Notes: generated by a model from the letters alone, not told the origin. A stretch of DNA of 64,000 nt from Candidatus Aquabacterium excrementipullorum (GCA_019112875.1 DXIO01000142.1:43463-107462); one strand, 5' to 3'; positions 49,672 through 59,309 are shown, numbered from the stretch's first letter. Made by a program: numbers and translations.

Positions 49672-51303
49672 ATGAGCCTGTTGGGCCAAATGATGCACAT
49701 GCCCTTGTCGATCTCGTCGCTGCTGACGCACGCCAAGCGTCACAACGGAGATGTCGAGATCGTGTCGAGGCGTGTGGAAGGCGATACGCACCGCACCACC
49801 TGGACGGACATCGACCTGCGCGCACGCAAGCTGGCGCAGGCCCTGGCCCGCCTGGGCCTCACCGCCGGCGACCGCGTCGGCACCCTGGCCTGGAACGGCT
49901 ACCGCCACGTCGAGATCTACTACGGCGTCTCCGGCTCCGAGCTGGTCTGCCACACCATCAACCCGCGCCTGTTCCCGCAGCAGGTGGCCTGGATCATCAA
50001 CGACGCCGAGGACAAGGTCCTGTTCGTTGACCTGAACATCTTCCCGCTGGTGGACAAGCTGGCCGCCATGCTGCCCACCGTCAAGCACGTGGTCGTGATG
50101 ACCTCGCGCGAGCACATGCCCAAGGAATCGGCGATCCCGAACCTGCTGTGCTACGAAGAGCTTTTGGCCGCTGAAGATGGCCAATACGACTGGCCCAGCT
50201 TCGACGAGAACACCGCCGCCAGCCTGTGCTACACCTCGGGCACGACCGGCAATCCCAAGGGCGCGCTGTATTCGCACCGCTCCACCGTGCTGCACGCCTA
50301 CGCCGCCGCCTTGCCCGACGCCATGAACGTGGCGTCGAAGGACACCGTTCTGCCCGTGGTGCCCATGTTCCACGTCAACGCCTGGGGCCTGCCCTACACG
50401 GCCGCCCTGATCGGCTGCAAGCTGGTGCTGCCGGGCCACTACCTCGATGGCGCCTCGCTGTACGACCTGTTCGAAAAAGAGAAGGTCACCTTCAGCGCCG
50501 GCGTGCCGACGATCTGGCTGGGCCTGATCAACCACGTCAAGTCCAACAACCTGAAGTTCAGCACCTTCAAGAGCACCGTGATCGGTGGCGCGGCCTGCCC
50601 GCCCGCCATGATCAAGACGCTGCAGGATGATTACGGCGTCGAGGTAATCCACGCCTGGGGCATGACCGAGATGTCGCCGTTGGGCACGCTCAGCCGCCTC
50701 AAGGCCAAGCACACCGACCTGCCCAAGGACGCCAAGGAGGCCATCCTGGCCAAGCAGGGCAAGGGCATCTACGGCGTCGACATGCGCATCGTCGATCAAG
50801 ATGGCAAGGAGCTGCCCTGGGACGGCAAGTCCTCGGGCGATCTGGAAGTGCGCGGCCACTGGATCATCAACAGCTACTTCAAGATGGACAAGTCGCCGCT
50901 GCACGACGGCTGGTTCCCCACGGGCGACGTGGCCACCATCGACGCCGACGGCTACATGCAGATCACCGACCGCAGCAAGGACGTGATCAAGTCCGGCGGC
51001 GAATGGATCAGCTCCATCGACCTGGAGAACGTGGCCATGGGCCACCCCGCCGTGCACGAGGCCGCCGCCATCGCCGCCTTCCACCCCAAGTGGGACGAGC
51101 GCCCGCTGCTGGTCGTGGTCAAGAAGCCCGGCGCCGAGGTCACGGCCGCCGAGATCCTGGCCTTCTACGACGGCAAGATCCCCAAGTGGCAACTGCCGGA
51201 CGACGTGGTCTTCATCGACGAGATCCCGCACACCGCCACGGGCAAGATCTACAAGCTGAAACTGCGCGAGCAGTTCAAGGATCACAAGCTGCCGACGGCT
51301 TGA
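49672..51303 (+). CDS. Acyl-CoA ligase (AMP-forming; DmdB/medium-chain type)
   Basis: 543-residue adenylate-forming ligase. P-loop motif [20 protein letters not shown] (about 182-201), then [12 protein letters not shown], the adenine motif [22 protein letters not shown] and the hinge [13 protein letters not shown], with the catalytic Lys in [13 protein letters not shown]. It matches the group often named 3-(methylthio)propionyl-CoA ligase in Burkholderiales; the real substrate may be another carboxylic acid. GGAGG at 49659-49663 supports the ATG at 49672. It precedes the Liv-type importer. Confidence 0.93.
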   Translation: MSLLGQMMHMPLSISSLLTHAKRHNGDVEIVSRRVEGDTHRTTWTDIDLRARKLAQALARLGLTAGDRVGTLAWNGYRHVEIYYGVSGSELVCHTINPRLFPQQVAWIINDAEDKVLFVDLNIFPLVDKLAAMLPTVKHVVVMTSREHMPKESAIPNLLCYEELLAAEDGQYDWPSFDENTAASLCYTSGTTGNPKGALYSHRSTVLHAYAAALPDAMNVASKDTVLPVVPMFHVNAWGLPYTAALIGCKLVLPGHYLDGASLYDLFEKEKVTFSAGVPTIWLGLINHVKSNNLKFSTFKSTVIGGAACPPAMIKTLQDDYGVEVIHAWGMTEMSPLGTLSRLKAKHTDLPKDAKEAILAKQGKGIYGVDMRIVDQDGKELPWDGKSSGDLEVRGHWIINSYFKMDKSPLHDGWFPTGDVATIDADGYMQITDRSKDVIKSGGEWISSIDLENVAMGHPAVHEAAAIAAFHPKWDERPLLVVVKKPGAEVTAAEILAFYDGKIPKWQLPDDVVFIDEIPHTATGKIYKLKLREQFKDHKLPTA

Positions 51304-51316
51304 TGGTGGAGTAAAG

Positions 51317-51342
51317 AAAAAGGCGCTGTGAAGCGCCTTTTT
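51317..51342 (+). terminator. Terminator after the acyl-CoA ligase gene
   Basis: Perfect 11-bp stem AAAAAGGCGCT (51317-51327) with AGCGCCTTTTT (51332-51342), GTGA loop, T-run included. The importer therefore needs its own promoter in the next 196 bp. Confidence 0.9.
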
Positions 51343-51538
51343 CGTTGAAAGCGCAGGCCTTGGCAATGTCCCGAGCGGACAGTTTCCGAGGCTTCCCGGA
51401 CGTCTTCATGACTGCACTGCGGATCGTTGCATTTTTGATGTAATGAAAACCCGGAAACACGGGTCTTCCCGAGGTGCACCCCTTAAAACGGGGGGGTAAA
51501 TTTCCACGGTCACGGATCTTTTAGACCAGGAGAAATAG

Positions 51539-52774
51539 ATGCGCTTTCCCCACCGACCCTTGGCTGTTTTGATCGCTGCTTCGCTCGCTTCCGCCGCCGC
51601 TTTTGCTCAAAAGGGCGAGACGGTCAAGGTCGCCTGGATCGACCCGCTGTCGGGTCTGATGGCCAACATCGGCCAGAACCAGCTCAAGAGCTTCCAGTTC
51701 GTCGCCGAGAAGCTCAACGCCAGCAACCCCGCCGGCGTGAAGTTCGAGATCATCAGCATCGACAACAAGCTGAGCCCCGCCGAATCGCTCAACGCGCTGA
51801 AGTCCGCCGCCGACCAGGGCGTGCGCTACGTGGTGCAGGGCCTGGGCTCCGGCGCCGCGCTGGCGCTGGTCGATGGCATCAACAAGCACAACGAACGCAA
51901 CCCCGGCAAGGAAATCGTCTTCCTGAACTACGCCGCGGTCGATCCTGACCTGACCAACAGCAAGTGCAGCTACTGGCACTTCCGCTACGACGCCGACACC
52001 TCGATGAAGATGGAGGCGCTGACCACCTTCATCAAGGAACAGGCCGACGTCAAGAAGGTCTACCTGATCAACCAGAACTACGCCCACGGCCACCAGGTCG
52101 CCAAGTTCGCCAAGGCTGGCCTGGCCCGCAAGCGCCCGGACATCCAGGTGGTCGGCGACGACCTGCACCCGCTGGCCCAGGTGCGTGACTTCGCGCCCTA
52201 CGTGGCCAAGATCAAGGCCTCCGGCGCCGACACCGTGATCACCGGGAACTGGGGCTCCGACCTGGCCCTGCTGGTCAAGGCCGCCAACGACGCCGGCCTG
52301 ACCGCCAAGTTCTACACCTACTACGGCAACTTCGGCGGCACCCCCACCGCCCTGGGCAAGGCCGCCGACGGCCGCGTCTACCAGGTGGGCTACAGCCACT
52401 ACAACATGGGCGGTGTGTACGGCCAGCTGCTGGGCGACTTCAAGAAGCGCTTCAACGACGACTTCTACTCCTCGGCCGTGTATTCGTCGCTGGGCTCGCT
52501 GGCCGAAGCCATGGCCAAGGCCAAGTCGACCGATCCGGTCAAGGTGGCCGCGGCCCTGGAAGGCCTGAAGTTCAAGACCTTCAATGGCGACGTGGAAATG
52601 CGCAAGAGCGACCACCAGCTGCAGCAGCCGCTGTTCATCACCAAGTGGCAACCGGTCGATGCGAAGAACAGCTACGACGTCGAGAAGACCGGCATGACCT
52701 TCGGTCTCGTGAAGGCCTATGACGCCTTCGTGTCCAGCACGCCCACGTCGTGCCAGATGAAGCGTCCTTCCTGA
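51539..52774 (+). CDS. Branched-chain amino acid-type ABC importer, substrate-binding protein
   Basis: 411 residues. Signal peptide (LAVLIAASLASAAAFAQ), then a periplasmic type-I binding fold (VKVAWIDPLSGLMANIGQNQ, SADQGVRYVVQGLGSGAAL, VYLINQNYAHGHQVAKFAK). Cluster mates are LivHMGF subunits. The ligand is not necessarily a branched-chain amino acid; such systems near acyl-CoA ligases often import aromatic or aliphatic acids or amides. AGGAG precedes the ATG at 51539. Confidence 0.93.
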   Translation: MRFPHRPLAVLIAASLASAAAFAQKGETVKVAWIDPLSGLMANIGQNQLKSFQFVAEKLNASNPAGVKFEIISIDNKLSPAESLNALKSAADQGVRYVVQGLGSGAALALVDGINKHNERNPGKEIVFLNYAAVDPDLTNSKCSYWHFRYDADTSMKMEALTTFIKEQADVKKVYLINQNYAHGHQVAKFAKAGLARKRPDIQVVGDDLHPLAQVRDFAPYVAKIKASGADTVITGNWGSDLALLVKAANDAGLTAKFYTYYGNFGGTPTALGKAADGRVYQVGYSHYNMGGVYGQLLGDFKKRFNDDFYSSAVYSSLGSLAEAMAKAKSTDPVKVAAALEGLKFKTFNGDVEMRKSDHQLQQPLFITKWQPVDAKNSYDVEKTGMTFGLVKAYDAFVSSTPTSCQMKRPS

Positions 52775-52946
52775 TGGTGTGATGCGGGTGCGCGGCCGGT
52801 CTTCTCCACGCCGGCCGCCGCACCTGCTTTTTCTGATTTCCGCAGTAGATGCTTGTCGGCCCCACGGTCCAGGCATCCGCCCCGCACGCGGTCACCGCGG
52901 CGGGGCCTTCATTTGATCGGCCTTCGCCGATTGCCGAGCCCGGGTC

Positions 52947-53969
52947 ATGGAAACCTTTGTCGTCTTCTTCCTCAACGGTCTGAGCTACGGCCTGCTGTTG
53001 TTCATGCTGAGCGCCGGTCTCACGCTGATCTTCAGCATGATGGGCGTGCTCAATTTCGCGCATGCCAGCTTCTACATGCTGGGTGCCTACTTCGCCTACG
53101 CGCTCACCGGCTGGGTCGGCTTCGGCGCCGCGCTGGTGCTGGCACCGCTGCTGGTCGGCGCTTTGGGCGCTGCGTTCGAGCGCTACAACCTTCGCAAGGT
53201 GCACGCCTACGGCCATGTGCCGGAGTTGCTGATCACCTTCGGCCTGTCTTACGTGGTGTTCGAACTGGTGCGTCTGGTCTGGGGGCCATCCAATGTCGAT
53301 TACCGCGTGCCCGAGGCCCTGAGCGGCCCACTGTTCACGCTGGTCAACAACGCTTCCCACGGCCTGAGCGCGGTGTGGGGCGCGGGTGAGCCGGGCCTGT
53401 GCGCCGTCGCGGGCAATAGCTGCACGCAGTTCCCGGCCTACCGTGGCTTCATGGCCATCGTGGCGCTGTTCATGCTCGGCTCGCTGTGGCTGCTGCTCAC
53501 CAAGACGCGCATCGGCTTGGTGATCCAGGCGGCGCTCACCCACCCCGAGATGACGCAATCGCTGGGCCACAACGTGCCCCGCGTGATGATGGGCGTGTTC
53601 GGCGGCGGCTGCGCGCTGGCGGGTCTGGCTGGCGTGATCGGCGGCAATGCCTTCGTCACCGAGCCCAACATGGCGGCCTCGGTGGGCGCCATCATCTTCG
53701 TGGTGGTGGTGGTCGGCGGCATGGGCTCGCTGGCCGGTGCCTTCATCGCCTCGCTGCTGATCGGCCTGATGCAGACCTTCGCCGTGATCGTCGATGTGTC
53801 CGTGGTCACGCTGATGCAGTCGGCTGGCCACCCCGTGAGCTTCGAACACTGGGCCTATCCCATCCTGAACATCACCGTCTCGCAGATGGCGCCCATCCTG
53901 CCTTACCTGCTCCTCGTCCTGATGTTGATCCTGCGACCCAAGGGTCTGCTGGGCACGCGAGAGGAGTGA
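52947..53969 (+). CDS. Branched-chain amino acid-type ABC importer, permease (LivH family)
   Basis: 340-residue inner-membrane permease with about eight helices. LivH features: ETFVVFFLNGLSYGLLLFML at the N-terminus, MGVLNFAHASFYMLGAY, and GGNAFVTEPNM, then GMGSLAGAFIASLLIGL near the C-terminus. A gap of 172 bp without a visible gene separates it from the binding-protein gene. It pairs with LivM. Confidence 0.94.
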   Translation: METFVVFFLNGLSYGLLLFMLSAGLTLIFSMMGVLNFAHASFYMLGAYFAYALTGWVGFGAALVLAPLLVGALGAAFERYNLRKVHAYGHVPELLITFGLSYVVFELVRLVWGPSNVDYRVPEALSGPLFTLVNNASHGLSAVWGAGEPGLCAVAGNSCTQFPAYRGFMAIVALFMLGSLWLLLTKTRIGLVIQAALTHPEMTQSLGHNVPRVMMGVFGGGCALAGLAGVIGGNAFVTEPNMAASVGAIIFVVVVVGGMGSLAGAFIASLLIGLMQTFAVIVDVSVVTLMQSAGHPVSFEHWAYPILNITVSQMAPILPYLLLVLMLILRPKGLLGTREE

Positions 53970-53976
53970 CCGCACC

Positions 53977-55275
53977 ATGTCGCAACAACAAGCAGTCTTC
54001 CATTTCAAGCCGATCAACCTGGGCCGCTGGATCGTCTGGACGGTCTTCGCCCTGATCCTGTACATCGCGCCCAAGCTGTTCACCAGCAGCCTGTCGATGA
54101 CGATGCTCTCGCAGATGGGCATCGCGATCATCGTCTGCCTGTCCTACAACATGCTGTTGGGGCAGGGCGGCATGCTCAGCTTCGGGCACGCGGTGTACTC
54201 GGGCCTGGGCTCGTTCGCGGCCATCCACACGCTCAACCATGTGTCCTCGGGCGCATGGCATGTGCCGGTCAGCCTGATCCCCATCGTGGGCGGCTTGGGC
54301 GGACTGGTGGTCGCGGCCATCCTGGGCGCGGTCACCACCAAGAAGTCCGGCACCATCTTCGCGATGATCACGCTGGGCGTGGGCGAGCTGGTGTGGTCGA
54401 TGTCGCTGATGCTGCCGGAGTTCTTCGGCGGCGAGGGCGGGATCTCGGGCAACCGCGTGGTGGGCGAGCCCTTCATGGGCATCACCTTCGGCCCGCAGAC
54501 GCAGGTGTACTACCTGATCGCCGTGTACTGCTTCATCTGCACGGTGCTGATGTACGCCTTCACGCGCACGCCCCTGGGCCGCATGCTCAACGCCGTGCGC
54601 GACAACCCCGAGCGCGTCGAGTTCATCGGCTACGACACGCAGCGCGTGCGCTTCTTCTCCTTCATGATCGCGGGCTTCTTCGCGGGCGTGGCCGGTGGCC
54701 TGTACACGCTGAATTTCGAGATCGTGACGGCCGAGGTCGTCAGCGCCCACCGCTCGGGCGCCTACCTGCTGTTCACCTTCCTGGGCGGCGCGCTGTTCTA
54801 CTTCGGGCCGATCATCGGCGCGGTGCTGATGGTGTTCGCCACGGTGCTGCTGTCCGAGCTGACCAAGGCCTGGCTGCTGTACCTGGGCGTGATCTTCCTG
54901 GTGATGGTGATGTACGCGCCCGGCGGCGTGGCCAGCCTGATCATGATGAACGCCCGTGTGGCTGCCTACGGCATGCTGCGCCGCTTGTGGACCTCGTACC
55001 TGGCGCTGGCCGGCACGCTGGCCACCGCGCTGCTGGGCATCTCGGCCATGGTCGAGATGGTCTACCACATCAAGCTCAACGAGGCCCTGGGCCCGCAGAT
55101 GAGCTTCCTGGGCGCCGAGCTCAACACCCGTGGCCTGGATGCCTGGCTGGGCGCCGCCCTGCTGGTGATCGTGGGCGTGGGCCTGTTCGAGCTGACCCGC
55201 CGCACCTTCGTGCAGCAGTGGGGTCAGGTGCAGGAAGACATCGAGGCGGAAATCCGCCGCCGCGCCGCGCTGTGA
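53977..55275 (+). CDS. Branched-chain amino acid-type ABC importer, permease (LivM family)
   Basis: 432-residue permease. The LivM core is clear (SYNMLLGQGGMLSFGHAVYS, AVRDNPERVEFIGYDTQRVR, FMIAGFFAGVAGGLY). An extra C-terminal segment with one or two further helices (about 330-410) lengthens it beyond many LivM proteins. GAGGAG precedes the ATG, 7 bp after livH. It is followed by the ATPase livG after 25 bp. Confidence 0.94.
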   Translation: MSQQQAVFHFKPINLGRWIVWTVFALILYIAPKLFTSSLSMTMLSQMGIAIIVCLSYNMLLGQGGMLSFGHAVYSGLGSFAAIHTLNHVSSGAWHVPVSLIPIVGGLGGLVVAAILGAVTTKKSGTIFAMITLGVGELVWSMSLMLPEFFGGEGGISGNRVVGEPFMGITFGPQTQVYYLIAVYCFICTVLMYAFTRTPLGRMLNAVRDNPERVEFIGYDTQRVRFFSFMIAGFFAGVAGGLYTLNFEIVTAEVVSAHRSGAYLLFTFLGGALFYFGPIIGAVLMVFATVLLSELTKAWLLYLGVIFLVMVMYAPGGVASLIMMNARVAAYGMLRRLWTSYLALAGTLATALLGISAMVEMVYHIKLNEALGPQMSFLGAELNTRGLDAWLGAALLVIVGVGLFELTRRTFVQQWGQVQEDIEAEIRRRAAL

Positions 55276-55300
55276 TGGCCTTTAGAAGAACCGACGTTCC

Positions 55301-56101
55301 ATGAGCACCCCGACCCCATCCTCCCAAGGCCTCGCGCTGGAGCTGCGCGATGTGCGCAAATCCTTCGGCAAGACCGAGATCATCCGTGGCGCCAACCTGG
55401 CCGTGAAGGAAGGCGAGCGCGTCGCGCTGATCGGCCCCAACGGCGCGGGCAAGTCCACGCTCTTCAACCTGATCAGCGGCCGCCTGCCCATCAGCAGCGG
55501 CGAGATCCAGCTGCACGGCCAGCGCATCGACGGCCAGAAGCCCTACGAGATCAACCGCCGCGGCCTGGCCCGCAGCTTCCAGGTGTCCAACCTGTTCCCG
55601 CGCCTGTCGGTGTACGAGAACATCCGCTGCGGCGTGCTGTGGTCCATGGGTGCGGGCTACTCCTTCTGGCGCTTTTTGGGCGACATGAAGAAGGTCAATG
55701 ACCGCACCGAAGAGATCCTGCACATGATCCGGCTGGACAAGCGCCGCGATACCTCCGTGTCCGCGCTGACCTATGCCGAGCAGCGCGCGCTGGAGATCGG
55801 CGTGACCATCTCCGGTGGCGGCAACGTGGTGCTGCTCGACGAGCCCACCGCCGGCATGAGCAAGTCCGAGACGGCGCGCTTCGTGAACCTGATCCGCGAG
55901 GTCACCGTGGGCAAGACCCTGCTGACCGTGGAGCACGACATGGGCGTGGTGTTCGGCCTGGCCGACCGCATCGCGGTGCTGGTGTACGGCGAGGTGATCG
56001 CCTTCGACACCCCCGAAAAAGTGCGCGCCAACGAGCGCGTCAAGGAAGCCTATCTGGGCTCGGTGCTGGCCGATCAGCAAGCCGCCGAAGCCGGAGTCTG
56101 A
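55301..56101 (+). CDS. Branched-chain amino acid-type ABC importer, ATPase (LivG family), atypical signature
   Basis: 266-residue ATPase. Walker A LIGPNGAGKST (Lys51), Q-loop RSFQVSNLF, Walker B VVLLDEP (Asp180-Glu181) and H-loop VEHDMGV (His212) are intact. The ABC signature, usually LS/AYGxQ in LivG, reads LTYAEQ (156-161): the key glycine is Ala159. This matters because this signature faces the Walker A of LivF. It lies 4 bp before livF. Confidence 0.93.
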   Translation: MSTPTPSSQGLALELRDVRKSFGKTEIIRGANLAVKEGERVALIGPNGAGKSTLFNLISGRLPISSGEIQLHGQRIDGQKPYEINRRGLARSFQVSNLFPRLSVYENIRCGVLWSMGAGYSFWRFLGDMKKVNDRTEEILHMIRLDKRRDTSVSALTYAEQRALEIGVTISGGGNVVLLDEPTAGMSKSETARFVNLIREVTVGKTLLTVEHDMGVVFGLADRIAVLVYGEVIAFDTPEKVRANERVKEAYLGSVLADQQAAEAGV

Positions 56102-56105
56102 CCCC

Positions 56106-56807
56106 ATGCTTGCCATCAAAGACCTGCACGCCTTCTACGGCAAGAGCCACATCCTCCACGGCGTGAGCATGGAGGTGAAACCCGGCGAGATCGTCAGCCT
56201 GCTGGGCCGCAACGGCTCGGGCCGCTCGACCACCATCAAGACCATCATGGGCCTGGTCGAAGGCCATGGCTCGATCGAGTGGAACCAGCACAAGCTGCTG
56301 GGCGAGAAGACCTACGACATCGCCCGCCTGGGCCTGGGCTACGTGCCCGAGAGCCGCGACGTGTTCCCCAAGCTCACGGTCGAGCAGAACCTGCTGCTGG
56401 GTCAGAAGCCCGGCGCCGGCAAGAAAAAGGGCCGCTGGAGCATCGACGACATGTACCAGATGTTCCCGCGCCTGAAAGAGCGCCGCAACACCGAGGCAGG
56501 TGTGATGTCCGGCGGCGAGCAGCAGATGCTCACGCTGTGCCGCACGCTGATGGGCGACCCGGACCTGATCATGATCGACGAGCCGACCGAGGGCCTGGCG
56601 CCCAAGATCGTCGAGCTGGTGGCCGAGTACCTGAAGGAGCTCAAGCGCCGTGGCCTGGGCGTGCTGCTGGTCGAGCAGAAGCTCACCATCGCGCTCGACA
56701 TTTCCGAGCGCTGCTACGTGATGGGCCATGGCCGCATGGTCTTCGAAGGCTCGCCGCAGGCCCTGCGCGCGGACGACTACATCCGCCGCGAGTGGCTGGA
56801 AGTCTGA
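56106..56807 (+). CDS. Branched-chain amino acid-type ABC importer, ATPase (LivF family) with Arg in Walker A
   Basis: 233-residue ATPase. Signature MSGGEQQ (134-140) and Walker B LIMIDEP (Asp158-Glu159) are normal, and VLLVEQK at the H-loop has Gln191 as usual for LivF. The Walker A reads GRNGSGRST (34-42): the invariant lysine is Arg40 (codon cgc at 56223-56225). ATP binding at this site should be weakened. Together with the LivG change, one composite site looks degenerate and the other canonical. It ends the importer operon. Confidence 0.93.
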   Translation: MLAIKDLHAFYGKSHILHGVSMEVKPGEIVSLLGRNGSGRSTTIKTIMGLVEGHGSIEWNQHKLLGEKTYDIARLGLGYVPESRDVFPKLTVEQNLLLGQKPGAGKKKGRWSIDDMYQMFPRLKERRNTEAGVMSGGEQQMLTLCRTLMGDPDLIMIDEPTEGLAPKIVELVAEYLKELKRRGLGVLLVEQKLTIALDISERCYVMGHGRMVFEGSPQALRADDYIRREWLEV

Positions 56808-56985
56808 TCCGCGTTTGAAGTGAGTGAGGGTGCTGCGCCATGTGCGCCAGCGCTCTTTGATCCGCAGTGCGGACCGGGGTGAATGCTTGCTGAATCGCGT
56901 CCGTTAAAACCGATTCGGCGCCCCGAAAAAGGCTAGGGGTTTGCCCTGGTTTGTCCTCGGCGGACATTCAACCATTGCAGAAGCT

Positions 56986-57013
56986 CTGTCACAATGAGCC
57001 CGGTTCTTACAAT
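56986..57013 (+). promoter_or_regulatory. Promoter of the fadB-like gene
   Basis: -35 CTGTCA (56986-56991), 16-nt spacer, -10 TACAAT (57008-57013). Predicted transcription start is near 57020, giving a leader of about 100 nt before the ATG at 57119. Confidence 0.5.
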
Positions 57014-57027
57014 GATCATTGTCAGAA
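57004..57027. promoter_or_regulatory. 24-bp near-perfect palindrome (candidate operator)
   Basis: Perfect inner palindrome ACAATGATCATTGT (57009-57022) flanked by TTCT (57004-57007) and AGAA (57024-57027); only the pair at 57008/57023 mismatches. It covers the -10 box and probable start site, the classic place for a repressor operator. Confidence 0.65.
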
Positions 57028-57118
57028 TTGGTGCCGGACAAGGTCAAGCCATCCGGCGTACCATTTTCCGCGGCGCCCCGAGCGCTCCAAGACACCCCGA
57101 TCTGCCAGAGAAACAGCC

Positions 57119-59215
57119 ATGAGCACTTCCTACAACGTCAACGACGGCGTGGCCGTCATCACGCTGGAAAACCCACCCGTCAACGGCCTGGGCCAGAGCA
57201 CCCGCGCCGGCATCGTCGACGGCATCGCCAAAGCCAATGCCGACGCCGCCGTGAAGGCCGTGGTCATCACGGGCTCGGGCAAGGTGTTCTGCGGCGGCGC
57301 CGACATCAAGGAGTTCGGCTCGCCCAAGGCCGGCGCCGAGCCCAACCTGCACGTCGTGATCGAATCGGTCGAGAAATCGGCCAAGCCGGTCGTGGCCGCC
57401 ATCCATGGCGTGGCCATGGGCGGTGGGCTCGAGCTGGCCCTGGGCTGCCACTACCGCGTGGTGGTGCCCGGAGCGCAGATCGCGCTGCCCGAGGTGAACA
57501 TCGGCATCGTGCCGGGCGCCGGCGGTACGCAGCGCCTGCCGCGCGTGCTGGGCGTGGATGCCGCCTTGCAGATGATCACCACCGGTGCCTCGGTGCCCAG
57601 CGAGAAACTGGCCAAGGCCCCCGGCCAGAAGCTGTTCGACCGCGTGATCGACGGCGATTTGCTGCAAGGCGCCATCGCCTTCGCCAAGGAGGTCGCTGAA
57701 GCCCGCCCGTTGCCCTCCGTGCGCGACCTGACCGTGGCCGCCCCCGCCGATGCCGAGGCCTTCACCAAGGCCCGCGCCGAGCTGGCCAAGACCCGCAAGG
57801 GCCTGGAAGCACCGCAGCGCTGTGTCGATTGCGTCGAGGCTTCCGTGAAGCTCGACCTGGACGCCGGCATCAAGTTCGAGCGCGAGGTGTTCGAGAAGCT
57901 GGTCACCAGCGACCAGGCCAAGGCCCTGCGCCACGCCTTCTTCGGCGAGCGCGCCGCCAGCAAAATCCCCGACGTGCCCGAGAGCACGCCCCTGCGCAAG
58001 ATCGAGAAGATCGCCGTGATTGGCGCCGGCACCATGGGTGGCGGCATCACGATGAACTTCCTGAACGCCGGCGTGCCCGTCACGCTGCTGGAGATGAAGC
58101 AGGAAGCCATCGACCGCGGCGTCGGCATCATCCGCAAGAACTACGAAGCGCAGGTGTCCAAGGGCAAGCTGTCGCAAGACAAGTACGAGCAGCGCATGAG
58201 CCTGCTCACCACCACCCTTAGCTACGACGACATCGCCCAGGCCGACATGGTCATCGAGGCCGTGTTCGAGGATTTCGGCGTCAAGTCGCAGGTCTTCGCC
58301 AAGCTCGATGAAGTGATGAAGCCCGGCGCCATCCTGGCCTCCAACACCTCCACGCTCGACGTCGACAAGATCGCCGAAGTGACCAAGCGCCCGGCCGACG
58401 TGGTGGGCCTGCACTTCTTCAGCCCGGCCAACGTGATGCGCCTGCTCGAAGTGGTGCGCAGCAAGCACACCGCCAAGGACGTGATGGCCACCGTGATGGC
58501 CGTGGCCAAGAAGATCAAGAAGGTCGCCGTGGTCTCGGGCGTGTGCGACGGCTTCATCGGCAACCGCATGATCGAGCAATACAGCCGCCAGGCCGGCTTC
58601 CTGCTGGACGAAGGCGCCAGCCCGCAGCAAGTGGACAAGGCCGTCGAGAAGTGGGGCATGGCCATGGGCCCGTTCCGCATGGGCGATCTGGCCGGCAACG
58701 ACATCGGCTGGGCCATCCGCAAGCGCCGCTACACCGAGAAGCCCGACATGCGCTACAGCGCCACGGCCGACAAGCTGTGCGAGCTGGGCCGTTTCGGCCA
58801 GAAGACCGGCGCCGGCTGGTACGACTACGAAGCCGGCAAGCGCGAGCCTATCCCCTCGGCCGTGGTCGAGGAGATGCTGGCCAAGCACCGCGCCGAGAAG
58901 GGCATCACGCCGCGCCAGATCAGCGATGAAGAGATCGTCGGCCGCCTGATCCTGGCCCTGGCCAACGAAGGCGCCTACATCCTGGAGGAAGGCATTGCCT
59001 CGCGCGCTTCCGACATCGACATGGTCTACCTGACGGGCTACGGCTTCCCGGTTTATCGCGGCGGCCCCATGTTCTATGCCGACACCCTGGGCCTGAAGAC
59101 CGTGGTCGAGACGATGAAGAAGTTCCAGCAGAACCCGCTGGACGACGCCAAGGGCTGGGAACCCGCACCGCTGCTGGCCAAGCTGGCCGCCGAAGGCAAG
59201 TCCTTCAACGGCTGA
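57119..59215 (+). CDS. Bifunctional enoyl-CoA hydratase/3-hydroxyacyl-CoA dehydrogenase (FadB/FadJ-like)
   Basis: 698 residues, two steps of beta-oxidation in one chain. The crotonase domain (1-190) has Glu105 (GGGLELALG) and Glu125 (LPEVNIGIVPGAGGTQ), the two catalytic acids. The dehydrogenase domain from about 296 has the NAD loop VIGAGTMGGGI, catalytic His432 and Glu444 (LHFFSPANVMRLLEVV) and GFIGNRM. Length fits the peroxisomal/FadJ-like type. The ATG at 57119 begins the normal MSTSYNVNDGVAVI; an upstream in-frame ATG runs through the promoter. No thiolase (fadA) is adjacent. Confidence 0.95.
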   Translation: MSTSYNVNDGVAVITLENPPVNGLGQSTRAGIVDGIAKANADAAVKAVVITGSGKVFCGGADIKEFGSPKAGAEPNLHVVIESVEKSAKPVVAAIHGVAMGGGLELALGCHYRVVVPGAQIALPEVNIGIVPGAGGTQRLPRVLGVDAALQMITTGASVPSEKLAKAPGQKLFDRVIDGDLLQGAIAFAKEVAEARPLPSVRDLTVAAPADAEAFTKARAELAKTRKGLEAPQRCVDCVEASVKLDLDAGIKFEREVFEKLVTSDQAKALRHAFFGERAASKIPDVPESTPLRKIEKIAVIGAGTMGGGITMNFLNAGVPVTLLEMKQEAIDRGVGIIRKNYEAQVSKGKLSQDKYEQRMSLLTTTLSYDDIAQADMVIEAVFEDFGVKSQVFAKLDEVMKPGAILASNTSTLDVDKIAEVTKRPADVVGLHFFSPANVMRLLEVVRSKHTAKDVMATVMAVAKKIKKVAVVSGVCDGFIGNRMIEQYSRQAGFLLDEGASPQQVDKAVEKWGMAMGPFRMGDLAGNDIGWAIRKRRYTEKPDMRYSATADKLCELGRFGQKTGAGWYDYEAGKREPIPSAVVEEMLAKHRAEKGITPRQISDEEIVGRLILALANEGAYILEEGIASRASDIDMVYLTGYGFPVYRGGPMFYADTLGLKTVVETMKKFQQNPLDDAKGWEPAPLLAKLAAEGKSFNG

Positions 59216-59265
59216 GCCTGGCCGACAGGTCATTCAACAGGCATCGACACGGTCGTGTCCACAAG

Positions 59266-59303
59266 AAGGTCTGCAGCTCACTGAGGTCTGCAGGCCTTTT
59301 TTT
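59266..59303 (+). terminator. Terminator after the fadB-like gene
   Basis: Stem AAGGTCTGCAG (59266-59276) with CTGCAGGCCTT (59288-59298), one T-G wobble, 11-nt loop, then seven T (59297-59303). Confidence 0.8.
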
Positions 59304-59309
59304 CCGCCT

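Larger units (their letters stand above)
56808..57118. other. Intergenic region with promoter and operator of the fadB-like gene
   Basis: 311 bp without a gene. It holds a small hairpin TCCGCA-G-TGCGGA (56861-56873) after livF, then a GC-poorer stretch with the promoter and palindrome described separately. No ORF with recognisable product is seen. Confidence 0.6.

Noticed and set aside
51343..51538. Riboswitch before the importer operon
   Set aside because: Small stems are possible, but no conserved riboswitch core could be recognised by eye and no T-run terminator follows them.
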